The notes under the pieces were generated by a model that saw only the letters and a list, made by a program, of their open reading frames with translations, searched no databases and had not been told where the DNA came from. A DNA stretch of 64,000 bases from Xanthomonas sp. DAR 35659 (GTDB lineage Bacteria; Pseudomonadota; Gammaproteobacteria; Xanthomonadales; Xanthomonadaceae). Position 1 is the stretch's first letter; each line of letters opens with the position of its first letter. This document shows positions 1 through 8,868 of this stretch, one piece after another. The stretch covers positions 4,578,001 through 4,642,000 of the forward strand of contig NZ_CP162488.1 of NCBI RefSeq assembly GCF_041242975.1, in the 5' to 3' direction. The translations under genes and the position numbers were made by a program.

Positions 1-1
1 C

Positions 2-454
2 GTGCGCAAGTTCGCCGCCGACGGCATCCGCATCATCAACGAATCGTGCGTCGCGGTCAGCTCCATCCCCAGTGCCAGCGTCGATGTCGTATTCATGAGC
101 AACTTCCTCGAGCACCTGCCGAGCAAGGACCTGGTGCTGCAGACGCTGCGGGAGAGCGCGCGCATGCTCAAGCCGGGCGGCAGGGCGATCATCCTGCAAC
201 CCAATATCCGCTTCCTGTACGCCGAATACTGGGATTACTTCGACCACCACACCGCGTTGAGCGACCGCAGTCTGGTCGAAGGCGTCTTGATGGCGGGGCT
301 GGATCCGAAGGTGGTGATCCCCAAGTTCCTGCCCTATACCACCAAGAGCCGGCTGCCGCAGGCCCCCTGGCTGGTGTCGCTGTATCTGCGCATCCCGCTC
401 GCCTGGCACATTCTTGGCAAGCAGGCGCTGGTCGTCGCGTACAAGCGCGGCTGA
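2..454 (+). CDS. Class I SAM-dependent methyltransferase, C-terminal part
   Basis: Only the last 150 residues are in the window; the gene enters from the left edge. The visible part has the second half of a Methyltransf_11-type Rossmann domain: a hydrophobic strand ending in an acidic/His cluster (SNFLEHL, about residue 35) and the post-motif MLKPGG at about residue 55. These families transfer methyl from S-adenosylmethionine. The position next to sugar-modifying genes suggests a role in methylating an O-antigen sugar or terminus, which is inference. It is followed after 29 bp by an epimerase on the same strand. Confidence 0.75.
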   Translation: MRKFAADGIRIINESCVAVSSIPSASVDVVFMSNFLEHLPSKDLVLQTLRESARMLKPGGRAIILQPNIRFLYAEYWDYFDHHTALSDRSLVEGVLMAGLDPKVVIPKFLPYTTKSRLPQAPWLVSLYLRIPLAWHILGKQALVVAYKRG

Positions 455-483
455 TCCTTCATTCACTGTTTCCGAGTCCGTCC

Positions 484-1428
484 ATGGCACAGAAAAGCGA
501 CAAGATCGTCTTGACCGGAGCCGCTGGCCTGGTGGGGCAAAACCTCATCGTCGAGATGAAGCAGCAGGGATATACGCAGTTGGTCGCCATCGACAAGCAT
601 GAACACAATCTCCAGATCCTGCGCAAGCTGCACCCGGACGTGACAACGGTACTGGCCGACCTCGCCGAACCCGGCGCGTGGACCGAAGCGTTCGCGGGCG
701 CCCGCCTTGTGGTACAGCTGCATGCACAAATCACCGGCAAGTTCCGCGCCTTGTTCGACCGCAACAACCTGCAGGCGACCGAGCGCGTGCTGGAGGCCTG
801 CATGGAGCATCGGGTTCCCTACATGGTGCACATCAGTTCGTCGGTGGTGAATTCGGTCGCCACCGATGACTACACCGAAACCAAGAAGCTGCAGGAAGCG
901 CAGGTCCGCGCCAGCGGCATCGCGCATTGTGTATTGCGCCCCACGCTGATGTTCGGCTGGTTCGACCCGAAGCACCTTGGCTGGCTGTCGCGCTTCATGG
1001 CGCGCACCCCCGTGTTTCCGATCCCCGGCGATGGGAAGTTCATGCGCCAGCCGCTGTATGAGCGCGATTTCTGCCGCTGCATCGTCAAGTGCATCGAAAC
1101 GGAGCCGGATGGCGCGGTGTACGACATTGTGGGCGATACGCGCGTGGACTACGTGGACATCATCCGCACCATCAAGCGGGTCAAGAAGTTGCATACGCTT
1201 ATCGTGCATATCCCGATCGGCTTCTTCGCGCTCCTGCTGCGCACGTATTCGTTGTTCAGCAGCAAGCCTCCTTTCACCGCGGACCAGCTGAAAGCACTGA
1301 GCGCCGGCGATGATTTCAAGGGCGTCGACACCGAAGCGGTGTTCGGTGTGCGGCAGACGCCGTTCGAGGATGCGATCCGCGAGAGCTACACCGACCCACG
1401 CTACAGCCACATCGTGCTGCAGCGCTGA
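484..1428 (+). CDS. NAD-dependent epimerase/dehydratase family protein
   Basis: A 314-residue extended short-chain dehydrogenase/reductase. The nucleotide-binding motif TGAAGLVG is at residues 10-17 and the catalytic YxxxK is visible as YTETK near residue 130, following an SSS that supplies the family Ser. Members of this fold epimerise, dehydrate or reduce NDP-sugars using bound NAD(P). The ATG at 484 is chosen because the glycine-rich loop then sits ten residues from the start, as is usual. It sits in a run of sugar-modification genes, so an O-antigen precursor is the likely substrate, but the exact sugar cannot be read. Confidence 0.75.
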   Translation: MAQKSDKIVLTGAAGLVGQNLIVEMKQQGYTQLVAIDKHEHNLQILRKLHPDVTTVLADLAEPGAWTEAFAGARLVVQLHAQITGKFRALFDRNNLQATERVLEACMEHRVPYMVHISSSVVNSVATDDYTETKKLQEAQVRASGIAHCVLRPTLMFGWFDPKHLGWLSRFMARTPVFPIPGDGKFMRQPLYERDFCRCIVKCIETEPDGAVYDIVGDTRVDYVDIIRTIKRVKKLHTLIVHIPIGFFALLLRTYSLFSSKPPFTADQLKALSAGDDFKGVDTEAVFGVRQTPFEDAIRESYTDPRYSHIVLQR

Positions 1429-1458
1429 CCAGACAAAGACAGACGGAACAACACTCGA

Positions 1459-2766
1459 ATGAGCAAATTCGCCATCACCGGTAGCGGCCCCATGGGCCTC
1501 ATGGCAGCACTGGAGCTGCTCAAGCGGGGCCATGCGGTCGACGTGTACGAACGCGACGACCGGATCGGCGGCATGTCGGCGGACTTCGACTTCGATGGCC
1601 TGCGCATCGAGCGCTATTACCACTTCATCTGCAAGACCGACTATCCGCTATTCAAGCTACTGGACGAGCTGCAACTGTCCGATCGCCTGCATTGGACGGA
1701 TACCAAGATGGGGTATTACTACCAAGGCAAGCTGCACAAGTGGGGAACTCCATTCGCACTTCTCAGCTTCCCCCACCTTGGGCTGATCGACAAGGTCCGC
1801 TACGCCCTGCATGTGATGCACACCAAGGGCATCAAGGATTGGACCGAGCTGGACAAGGAGAATGCGCGCGCCTGGATCACGCGCTGGATCGGCCCGAAGG
1901 CCTACAAGGTGATGTGGGAAAAGGCGTTCTCGCTTAAGTTCTTCGAGTATCAGAACGCCCTGTCCGCGTCCTGGATCGGCACGCGCATCAAGCGCGTGGC
2001 GCTATCCCGGCGCAACCTGTTCAACGAGAGCATGGGATACCTGGAAGGCGGTTCGGCGGTACTGCTCGACCGCATGGCCGACGAAATCCGGCGCCTGGGC
2101 GGCAACATCCTGCTCGGGCAGCCCGTGGAGCAAGTCATGTCGGATGCGGGCAAGGTGACCGGCATCCGTACCCGCGAGGGAATCCATGCGTATGACCGCG
2201 TCATTTCCACGGCACCGATCCAGTACGTGCCCAAGCTGGTGCCTGGCCTGCCGAAGGACTATGCCGACAAGATCGATGCCATCGAGAACATTCCTGTCGC
2301 GTGCGTGATCCTGAAGCTGTCGCATCCGATCAGCGAGAACTTCTGGATGAACATCAGCGACGATCGGATCGCGATCCCAGGCTTGATCGAGTACAGCAAC
2401 CTCAATCCCGGCAAGGGCCGCGGCGAGCACATCGTGTACGCGCCTTACTACATGCCCAAGACCCATCCGAAGTGGCAGTGGAGCAATCAGCAACTCATCG
2501 AAGAAGTCATTGGCTACCTGCCGATGATCAACCCGGCGTTCAAGCCCGAGTGGATCCGCGCCACCCATTGTCACCGTTATGAGTACGCGCAAACCATCTG
2601 CCCGCCTGGCTTCCAGAATATGCTGCCGCCGATGAGGTCGCCGCTCGACGGTTTCTTCATGGCCGACACCGCCTATTACTATCCGGAAGATCGCTCGATC
2701 AACGAGAGCATCGCCGTGGGCCAGACCTTGGCCCGCTTGGCGTCGTCGGACACGGGCAGCGAATGA
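1459..2766 (+). CDS. FAD/NAD(P)-dependent oxidoreductase (amine-oxidase / UDP-galactopyranose-mutase-like fold)
   Basis: A 435-residue flavoprotein. The N-terminal dinucleotide motif GSGPMGLMAA starts at residue 8, followed by VYERDDRIGGM, the acidic ribose-binding residue plus the GG doublet typical of the protoporphyrinogen oxidase/UDP-galactopyranose mutase superfamily. The C-terminal FAD-contact segment GFFMADTAYYYPEDRS is near residue 400. Such proteins in polysaccharide clusters oxidise or rearrange sugars; the substrate is not deducible. The stop codon overlaps the ATG of a truncated GtrA-like reading frame (ATGA at 2763), so the original operon was translationally coupled here. Confidence 0.7.
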   Translation: MSKFAITGSGPMGLMAALELLKRGHAVDVYERDDRIGGMSADFDFDGLRIERYYHFICKTDYPLFKLLDELQLSDRLHWTDTKMGYYYQGKLHKWGTPFALLSFPHLGLIDKVRYALHVMHTKGIKDWTELDKENARAWITRWIGPKAYKVMWEKAFSLKFFEYQNALSASWIGTRIKRVALSRRNLFNESMGYLEGGSAVLLDRMADEIRRLGGNILLGQPVEQVMSDAGKVTGIRTREGIHAYDRVISTAPIQYVPKLVPGLPKDYADKIDAIENIPVACVILKLSHPISENFWMNISDDRIAIPGLIEYSNLNPGKGRGEHIVYAPYYMPKTHPKWQWSNQQLIEEVIGYLPMINPAFKPEWIRATHCHRYEYAQTICPPGFQNMLPPMRSPLDGFFMADTAYYYPEDRSINESIAVGQTLARLASSDTGSE

Positions 2767-2903
2767 CGCCGTCCTCGTCGTCCCGCCAGTTCGCGATGTT
2801 TCCGATCGTCGTCGGACTTGCCGCGGCGATCAATGTCGGCTCGCGCGCCGTGCTTGGCCAGTGGCCGCACTGTTCGCCCGCCATTGTCGTTGCTTACGCG
2901 TAG
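2763..2903 (+). pseudogene. Truncated GtrA-like relic (46 residues)
   Basis: Starts at an ATG overlapping the preceding stop and ends at a TAG after 46 codons. Residues 8-45 align without gaps, residue for residue, with the N-terminus of the intact GtrA-like protein at 4386. Shared positions include Q9, F10, F13, GLAAA at 18-22, N24, GSR at 26-28, V30, Q33-W34, H36 and PAIV at 39-42. Only the first one to two membrane helices of the four-helix GtrA fold remain. DNA identity to the intact copy is modest, so this looks like an old diverged paralogue that lost its 3' two thirds rather than a recent duplication. Confidence 0.7.
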
Positions 2904-2941
2904 AAGCGCATCATGGAAAAGCACAACGGATATCACCGCAA

Positions 2942-4231
2942 ATGATTCTGCACTCCAAGCCACCGACAGACCGGCAGTTCCGGACGCTCAAGGGTCAGAT
3001 CGGGTTTTTTCTGGTCATCCTTTTCGCGATCGCCTACAAGAGCAACGATGCGCTGAGCAATCCGCAATTCTGGGCGGAGGATGCCACTGTCTTTTTCAAG
3101 GACCAGTTCGGCAATGCTCTGCCGCAGCTGTTCACCCCGTATGCCGGCTACCTGCACGCCATCCCCAGAATGGTGGCGTGGATCGCATCCTGGCTACCTT
3201 CCGCGAAGGCGCCGTTGATCTACAACGCCTGCGCCATCATCGTGAGCACGGCAGCGCTCGCGTTTACCTGCAAGCGGCTGCAAGCGTACATTCCTGCCTG
3301 GATCACTGCGCTCTCCCTGCTTGCGGTGCCGACCAGTGGCGAGATCTTCGGCACGATCACAAACGCGCAGTGGTTCCTGCAGTTTCCGATGGCCGCCTAC
3401 TGCCTTGCGCCGGCGGAGCGAGGCGCCACAATCAGCACCTCTTGGCTGCGCGCCGCTGCCATCCTGTTCATCGCGCTGACAGGCCCCTTTTCGATTCTGT
3501 TGTCGGCTGTCGTCATGGGCATGCTCGCGGCCGGCTGGATCGCCAAGCGGTCTGCCGTGGATCCTTTCGATGGCGCCCTGAGTGGCTTTGCCGCCAACCG
3601 CGATTGGCGCATGCTTTCGGCCCTGGCGCTGGGCGGGGTGGTGCAGACGATCGTGCTGGTCACCAACCCCCCGGCGGAGAGCGGCATACAACATGGCCTG
3701 GTCCCGACGCTAAAGGCCACCTTCACCGAGCTCGTGCCGATCCACACCTTTGGCAGCGACTTTCTCACGGGAACGGCCTGGATCCTTCTGTATGCATTGA
3801 TCATCGGGACGTTAGTGCTCTCCAAAAAGATCGATGGGCGCGCCCGCTTGATCGTAATGGGATTCATCGCGTTTGCTGCGATCGAGGTCTTCGCGCCCGT
3901 GGCCAGAATGAAGGACGCGTCTCCCTTGTATGCACTTGCCGCAGCGGACCGTTATTTCTATCTGGTCAAGGTGGTCTGGTGGTGGTCAGTATGGCTTGCG
4001 CTTTCTGCCGCCGACAGGCGCAGCCGAGCGAATGCGACCGTGATGACCGCCGCACTGATCTGCTTGTTTGCCGTCACCAACCAACAGTACATGCGAAGAA
4101 ACGCGTTCATCGATTACGCATGGCGGACCCACGCCAGGCAGCTCGAACTGCCCGGCCCCCAGACGGTTCCGGTCAACCCTCCCGGGTGGGGCGTCACCGT
4201 AGAAGCCAAGACGACCAAGGACGGGCGATGA
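2942..4231 (+). CDS. Polytopic membrane protein, candidate GT-C-type glycosyltransferase
   Basis: A 429-residue integral membrane protein with roughly ten hydrophobic helices. The first (about residues 18-35, GFFLVILFAIAY) is followed by a periplasmic-looking loop containing FWAEDATVFF near residue 45. An acidic pair in the first outer loop is the hallmark of GT-C glycosyltransferases that use polyprenyl-phosphate sugars, but similarity beyond this was not recognised. The next genes include gtrA, a flippase that normally partners such enzymes, which supports a side-chain glycosylation role. The ATG at 2942 has a weak ribosome binding site; in-frame non-ATG starts exist upstream but would run into the GtrA relic. 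Confidence 0.55.
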   Translation: MILHSKPPTDRQFRTLKGQIGFFLVILFAIAYKSNDALSNPQFWAEDATVFFKDQFGNALPQLFTPYAGYLHAIPRMVAWIASWLPSAKAPLIYNACAIIVSTAALAFTCKRLQAYIPAWITALSLLAVPTSGEIFGTITNAQWFLQFPMAAYCLAPAERGATISTSWLRAAAILFIALTGPFSILLSAVVMGMLAAGWIAKRSAVDPFDGALSGFAANRDWRMLSALALGGVVQTIVLVTNPPAESGIQHGLVPTLKATFTELVPIHTFGSDFLTGTAWILLYALIIGTLVLSKKIDGRARLIVMGFIAFAAIEVFAPVARMKDASPLYALAAADRYFYLVKVVWWWSVWLALSAADRRSRANATVMTAALICLFAVTNQQYMRRNAFIDYAWRTHARQLELPGPQTVPVNPPGWGVTVEAKTTKDGR

Positions 4232-4389
4232 GCAGCCATTCACGCCCCTCTCCGGCCAGAAGCCCGCGACCCGGCCCGCAGTCATGCTCGCGCACGCAAG
4301 CACAGACGGGCAGCCCGTGGGTGCCCTCGATTTGTTCGACGACCATCCGGGTAGGCCACAGGATTCCGCAGACAGCAGTCGGCCGATGA
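4228..4389 (+). CDS. Small unassigned reading frame (53 aa) coupled on both sides
   Basis: An ATG at 4228 overlaps the stop of the membrane protein (ATGA), and the frame ends at TGA 4387-4389, which again overlaps the ATG of gtrA at 4386. The predicted peptide is rich in Ser, Pro and Arg, has no signal, membrane segment or recognised domain, and may not be a functional protein. It could be a coupling device that carries ribosomes from one membrane protein to the next, or the remnant of a deleted gene. The double stop/start overlap is the only support. Confidence 0.3.
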   Translation: MSSHSRPSPARSPRPGPQSCSRTQAQTGSPWVPSICSTTIRVGHRIPQTAVGR

Positions 4390-4790
4390 AGACTCCTGCC
4401 CTTTCCCAGCAGTTCTTTCGGTTCCTGGCCGCCGGTGGCCTCGCCGCAGCAGTCAACTTCGGCTCGCGCATCGTATTCAGCCAGTGGCTGCACTATGTGC
4501 CCGCGATCGTTGCGGCGTTCTGTCTGGGTTTGATCACCGGCTTCACCCTCAACAAACTATTCGTGTTCAACGAGGCAGGGAACCGTCTGCATCACCAAGT
4601 GTTGTGGTTCATCGCAATCAATCTCGCCGCAGTCGTGCAAACGATCCTGATCAGCCTGTTGTTCGCGCGCTGGCTGTTGCCGAGTCTAGGCGTCGACTTT
4701 CACAACGAAACGATTGCGCACGCCATCGGCGTAGTCGTTCCGGTCGTTACCAGCTACCTCGGCCACAAGCACCTGTCGTTCCGCACATGA
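4386..4790 (+). CDS. GtrA family membrane protein
   Basis: A 134-residue protein with four hydrophobic segments (about 14-32, 38-58, 72-92, 104-126), the size and layout of the GtrA/DPMS family. These proteins are proposed to flip undecaprenyl-phosphate-linked glucose or other monosaccharides across the inner membrane during O-antigen or teichoic acid side-chain decoration. Motifs such as FLAAGGLAAAVNF and NKLFVFNE match the family. No gtrB-like polyprenyl-phosphate glycosyltransferase is visible in the window; it may lie upstream. The ATG at 4386 is preferred over an upstream one at 4284 because the relic paralogue starts at the equivalent residue. Confidence 0.8.
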   Translation: MKTPALSQQFFRFLAAGGLAAAVNFGSRIVFSQWLHYVPAIVAAFCLGLITGFTLNKLFVFNEAGNRLHHQVLWFIAINLAAVVQTILISLLFARWLLPSLGVDFHNETIAHAIGVVVPVVTSYLGHKHLSFRT

Positions 4791-5557
4791 CTCGACTCAG
4801 CGTAATCCTCCTGATGTGCTACCTGATCGCAGGCTGTCATCCTGCGCCCGGTCCGGCGCCCGCCCCCACCTCTGCGCCCGCGCCCGCAACGATGCAAGCT
4901 ACAGCACCGACCGGTCCGCAGTGTTTGAAAGAAGTGATTCGTGATCTGCGGGTGGAGTGGCCCAACAACAGCACGGTGAACATCGTAGCGTTTGGACACA
5001 GCGTCCCCGCCGGTTATGGCATCGCACCGATCGTACACAAGCGCGATGCGTATCCGCGGTTGCTTGAGGACGCGTTGGCCACGGCCTACCCGCACGCGGT
5101 ACTCAACGTGATCACCGCAGCCGTGGGAGGAGAAGATTCCACGCGGGGATTGGCCAGGTTCCAGCGCGACGCGCTGGACCATCATCCCAGGGTGGTATTG
5201 ATCGATTACGGCCTCAACGATCGGGGCCTGGAATTGCATGAGTCCGCCCGCAATCTGGCCGCCATGATCCGCGCCGCCCGTGCGGCAGGCGCATGTCCTG
5301 TGCTGCTGACGCCCACCTGGGATATGCAGGCGACTCCTGAACTGCCGGGTGACAAGCTCCTTGCGCAGGCAATCATGATCCGGAACCTAGGCGCGCTGAC
5401 CGACGTACCGGTAGCCGACAGCCTGGCGGCGTTCCAAGCCTACAGCGGCGACCGCGCACAGTTGATGGCCCAGTTCAACCATCCCAACCGGAAGGGACAC
5501 CAACTGGTGTTGGAAAAGCTGATTCCGCTATTCGTGCCCGCCCAGGTCGGCCACTAA
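4787..5557 (+). CDS. SGNH/GDSL-type esterase, predicted lipoprotein
   Basis: A 256-residue protein. The N-terminus is a lipoprotein signal with lipobox LIAGC (Cys at about 17), followed by a Pro/Ala linker. The SGNH blocks are recognisable: block I as GHSVPAGYG (Ser nucleophile near residue 72), block III as GLNDRG, and block V as NHPNRKGH carrying the catalytic Asx/His. SGNH hydrolases remove acetyl or acyl esters from carbohydrates, so trimming of O-acetyl groups on the exported polysaccharide is plausible. It overlaps gtrA by an ATGA junction and ends 47 bp from a convergent gene. Confidence 0.75.
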   Translation: MTRLSVILLMCYLIAGCHPAPGPAPAPTSAPAPATMQATAPTGPQCLKEVIRDLRVEWPNNSTVNIVAFGHSVPAGYGIAPIVHKRDAYPRLLEDALATAYPHAVLNVITAAVGGEDSTRGLARFQRDALDHHPRVVLIDYGLNDRGLELHESARNLAAMIRAARAAGACPVLLTPTWDMQATPELPGDKLLAQAIMIRNLGALTDVPVADSLAAFQAYSGDRAQLMAQFNHPNRKGHQLVLEKLIPLFVPAQVGH

Positions 5558-5604
5558 CATGGCCGGCGCCAAGGGTGACGTCGAGCCTTCTACGGGTCCT
5601 GGCC

Positions 5605-7945
5605 TCACCTGACCAGTACCGGCATGTCATCCGTGCGCTGAATGGTGAGCATTGCGGGGGTACAGAGCAACTGCCGGGCGCCATTGTTTTGGACGACTCG
5701 TATCTGCGCGGCAGCGGGGAGCTGCCGAACATCCACATAAGCCTCATAGCCCGCATACTCGAGTGTAGGCTGCTTGAAATAGGCGGCTACGTCAGGACGC
5801 GATACGCGGCCAGCCGGCACCACATGCGTGACCAGATCGCGCCCGGTGACAAGCAAACTTACACCCTTGTTCGGTATGCCCTTTGCGCTGTCGAGCGCGG
5901 CCCAACCTCTGATCACGACCACGCCGCTGGAAAGATCCATGGCCGCGGCGGTGACTTTGCGGCCATCGACATCATCGATATTGCAATCACCACCTAACGC
6001 ATACGACGAAGGCACGGGACTCGGCGCTCTCGATCCGACCAGCGCCGCGTCCGCTTCGATCGACGACGGGATATCCAAGCGCGCGAAGCCGACGCGATAG
6101 TCGAGATCCCAAAGGAGCCGCGTGCCACTGTCACCGACCACGGTGAATGCGACCACTTTACGCTTGCCAAGCAGGTCTGCACGGTGCAGCGAACCGAGCG
6201 CAACGAATTCCTTGGCGTCTGCAACGGTGGGTGAAAGCAGGAAACCTGTCTTGGTCATGCCCGCGATAAGCCGGAAGTCCGCGCTTTGGCCGTTCTCATA
6301 GCGCACCCGCAGTGACAGCCTGGGCGCCTTGTAGAGCATCGAGAACAGCTTGCCCGCCAGGGTAGGCCTGATGTCCATCGTGACCCAAACCGGCTGGTCC
6401 GACCCCACCACTGTCACTTCCTTGCCCAGCATGGCACTCACCTGCACCGGCGCCTGAGGGACCAGCGCTGGCCTGATGGGATCAGCCCGCTCGAGCACCG
6501 CATACCCGCCATCGAGCGCTTTCGGCGTGAAACTGCCAAGCAGTGCCAACCAGCTAGCGCCATCCTCCAGCGAAGGATAGCGATGGTCGATTGGAGCCGT
6601 CTTGAAGTACACGCGTGACGGCGGATCACTGACCAGATGCGCTGCATTGGCTTTGAGAAGCGAAGGCGAATATGCCGCATAGCTTTGCAGCGTCGGACGC
6701 GGCTTCCAGGCTCCGCCGGCCGCCAGCATCGGTGACAGCTCCGCCGGATAGACGTCGGCGGCCCCTCTGTAATCGGCGAACGGCGGCGTCGCGCCCATGT
6801 ACGCGATCTTGCCCTCGAAATGTTCAGCCAATATGCCTGGCTTAGTCATTCGCAGCCAGATGCCGTGCGCTGGGTGGCGGACCATCACGGAAAACCTCGC
6901 CATCGAGGTGTCCCAGGTGACCGACGTGTAGGCGCTGGAGATCAACCCCCACCCCACCCAAGCCTGCGATGACTGCAAGACCGCCCGCGCGGCCTCCCTG
7001 CGCCAGGCAAAGAAGAAGCCCGACAAACGCCAGGGCGACAGCGGCGACGAGCGCGTGCCCGTCGTGCCGAACGAACCCGGACTTGAAGGTGACGAACAGA
7101 TAGGCGGCAACCAGGATTGGGGCGTACCAGTGACGACGGAGCCCACCAAGCGTGGAGATCGCCAACAAAAATGCGCCAACCACCATGAAGACGACCACAT
7201 CGAGCGCACGCCCCTCCACGGACATGCCATCGGTGTACCCCGCGAGCATCGGCCCAAGCGCCAGGAGATAACGCGGCAGATCGATCAACGCCTGACCGGA
7301 AATCAACCAAACGCCCACGATGGCGATCAACTGGACGACGACGATCATGATCGCGGTCTTCCGTGAAGAGCGCCAACAGAGAATCAGCGCAATCGCCGTC
7401 GCAAACGCGACGATCAGGCCGAAATTACCCTTCACCACAGGCAGCATGGCCATGGCGGCCGCTACGATGCACAAGGTCGCCGTGAACGGCTTGCCTCGCT
7501 CCACTCCTCGCACGACGACATAGGGCAGCAGCAATGGCAGGAACAGAAATACCGCATCGCGCCCCCATCCAAGACCGATGACGACCGGCAGCAGCAGCAA
7601 CAGCGTGCGCCTTTGCGGAGACACGACCGCGAACAGCCCGGCGAAAAGCGCGATGGCGATGAGCAACGCCCCACCGAGCATCAAACCGTCGGTGGCTGGA
7701 TGGTAGACACCGGTATAGACCGATGCCAATGGACCAAACGTAAAGACGACGTCCGACCCGAAGCGCAAGCGTTGCGCCGTCGCGACATTCAGCGCGTGTG
7801 CCCATGATCCATCGATGCCGACGAAAGGCATCGTCGCGGCGAAAGGCGTCAACATCAGCACCGTCAGAACGCAGGAGAGCACCGAAGCACCCCAACCCCA
7901 CGTCGTCATCGACTCCGTACCGGCCTTCACCTTGCCATGTTCCAT
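5605..7945 (-). pseudogene. Large polytopic membrane protein with one-base frameshift
   Basis: The 5' part encodes about 330 residues with some ten membrane helices and a short motif VVFTFGPLASVY after the first helix, as found in a family of uncharacterised membrane proteins. The 3' part (to 5605) encodes about 450 residues of mostly extracytoplasmic sequence and lies in another frame. Removing one base from the C5 run at 6946-6950 (G5 on the coding strand) joins both parts into one 779-residue protein reading VIAGLGGVGLISSAY across the junction. This is either a real inactivating or phase-variable frameshift or a sequencing error. The ATG at 7945 is used; ATG 7909, with a better ribosome binding site, is the alternative. 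Confidence 0.7.
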
Positions 7946-7992
7946 GCTTGCCCCAGCGCCCCGTCTGTAGTGATGTGCGCGATGAACCCGGA

Positions 7993-8844
7993 TCAACCCA
8001 ACGTCAGGTTACGCAGTTTGCGCCCTATTCTCTGAGCGAGCGATGCCTTCTTGCGCACAGTGAAGAAACCTTGCGGCAGCAAGCCAGGATCGTCGACGAA
8101 CGTGATCGCAGCGGCCAGCGCTCCGATCTCCCTTTCGACGAAGGCCGGCGGCATGGCCGCCCAACCATAGTTATCCGCTTCAAGGACATCCGCATTCCCC
8201 GCCACCGCAGCGTACACATGCTCACCTGCAGCGTAGCGGCGGCGCGCATCTGCAGGATCGGCAAACATCCTTGCATAGTCCTCCTCGTAGTGGTTGCGCC
8301 CATCCTGCTTGAGCGAGCAGGCCTGGCACAACTCGAGGAAATGATCGGTCGTGGTCGTCATCACGAGCGTGCCACCCGGCTTGAGCACACGCATCAGTTC
8401 GCGCAGCCAGAACGATGCCGATGCCGCCGAAAGATGCGAAAACACAGAAAATGCGTAAATGACGTCGAAGTAGCCGTCGTCGTAAGGCAGACGCGCATTG
8501 GTTCCTATGCTGCGCAGGGTTCCCGGCACCCCCGTCGTCCTGGCCACATCGAGAATGGCTTCGTCGACGTCGACGCCATGCAGATTGGTCACATCCACAT
8601 CATTCAGGAAGAAGCGAATGATGCGACCCCAACCAACACCGAAGTCGAGCACCCTGGAACTGCTGCGAAGCGGATAGCTGCTCGCCTTGACGATCTTGTA
8701 GAACGTGAAGGCTTCGGCCAGGGCCGCTTCATTCGATTTACCGACGAAGACTTCCTGCTGATAGGCCGACGGGAATCCAGGCAGCCCAAGCGACCGGTCG
8801 TCGATTGAACGAAGAATACGCTGGTACCACTGCTGATCATCCAT
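7993..8844 (-). CDS. Class I SAM-dependent methyltransferase
   Basis: A 283-residue protein with a Methyltransf_25/11-type core: motif I VLDFGVGWGRI near residue 65, acidic motif II GVDVDEAI, motif III-like YFDVIYAFSVFSHL, and the post-motif VLKPGGTLVM. It probably methylates a sugar or terminal residue of the O-antigen. The ATG at 8844 is preceded by GGAG seven bases upstream and is preferred to an upstream GTG at 8859. It lies between the RgpF-like gene (24 bp upstream) and the broken membrane protein gene, all transcribed leftward. Confidence 0.8.
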   Translation of the reverse strand: MDDQQWYQRILRSIDDRSLGLPGFPSAYQQEVFVGKSNEAALAEAFTFYKIVKASSYPLRSSSRVLDFGVGWGRIIRFFLNDVDVTNLHGVDVDEAILDVARTTGVPGTLRSIGTNARLPYDDGYFDVIYAFSVFSHLSAASASFWLRELMRVLKPGGTLVMTTTTDHFLELCQACSLKQDGRNHYEEDYARMFADPADARRRYAAGEHVYAAVAGNADVLEADNYGWAAMPPAFVEREIGALAAAITFVDDPGLLPQGFFTVRKKASLAQRIGRKLRNLTLG

Positions 8845-8868
8845 CTCGTCGCTCCGCACGTCGGAACA

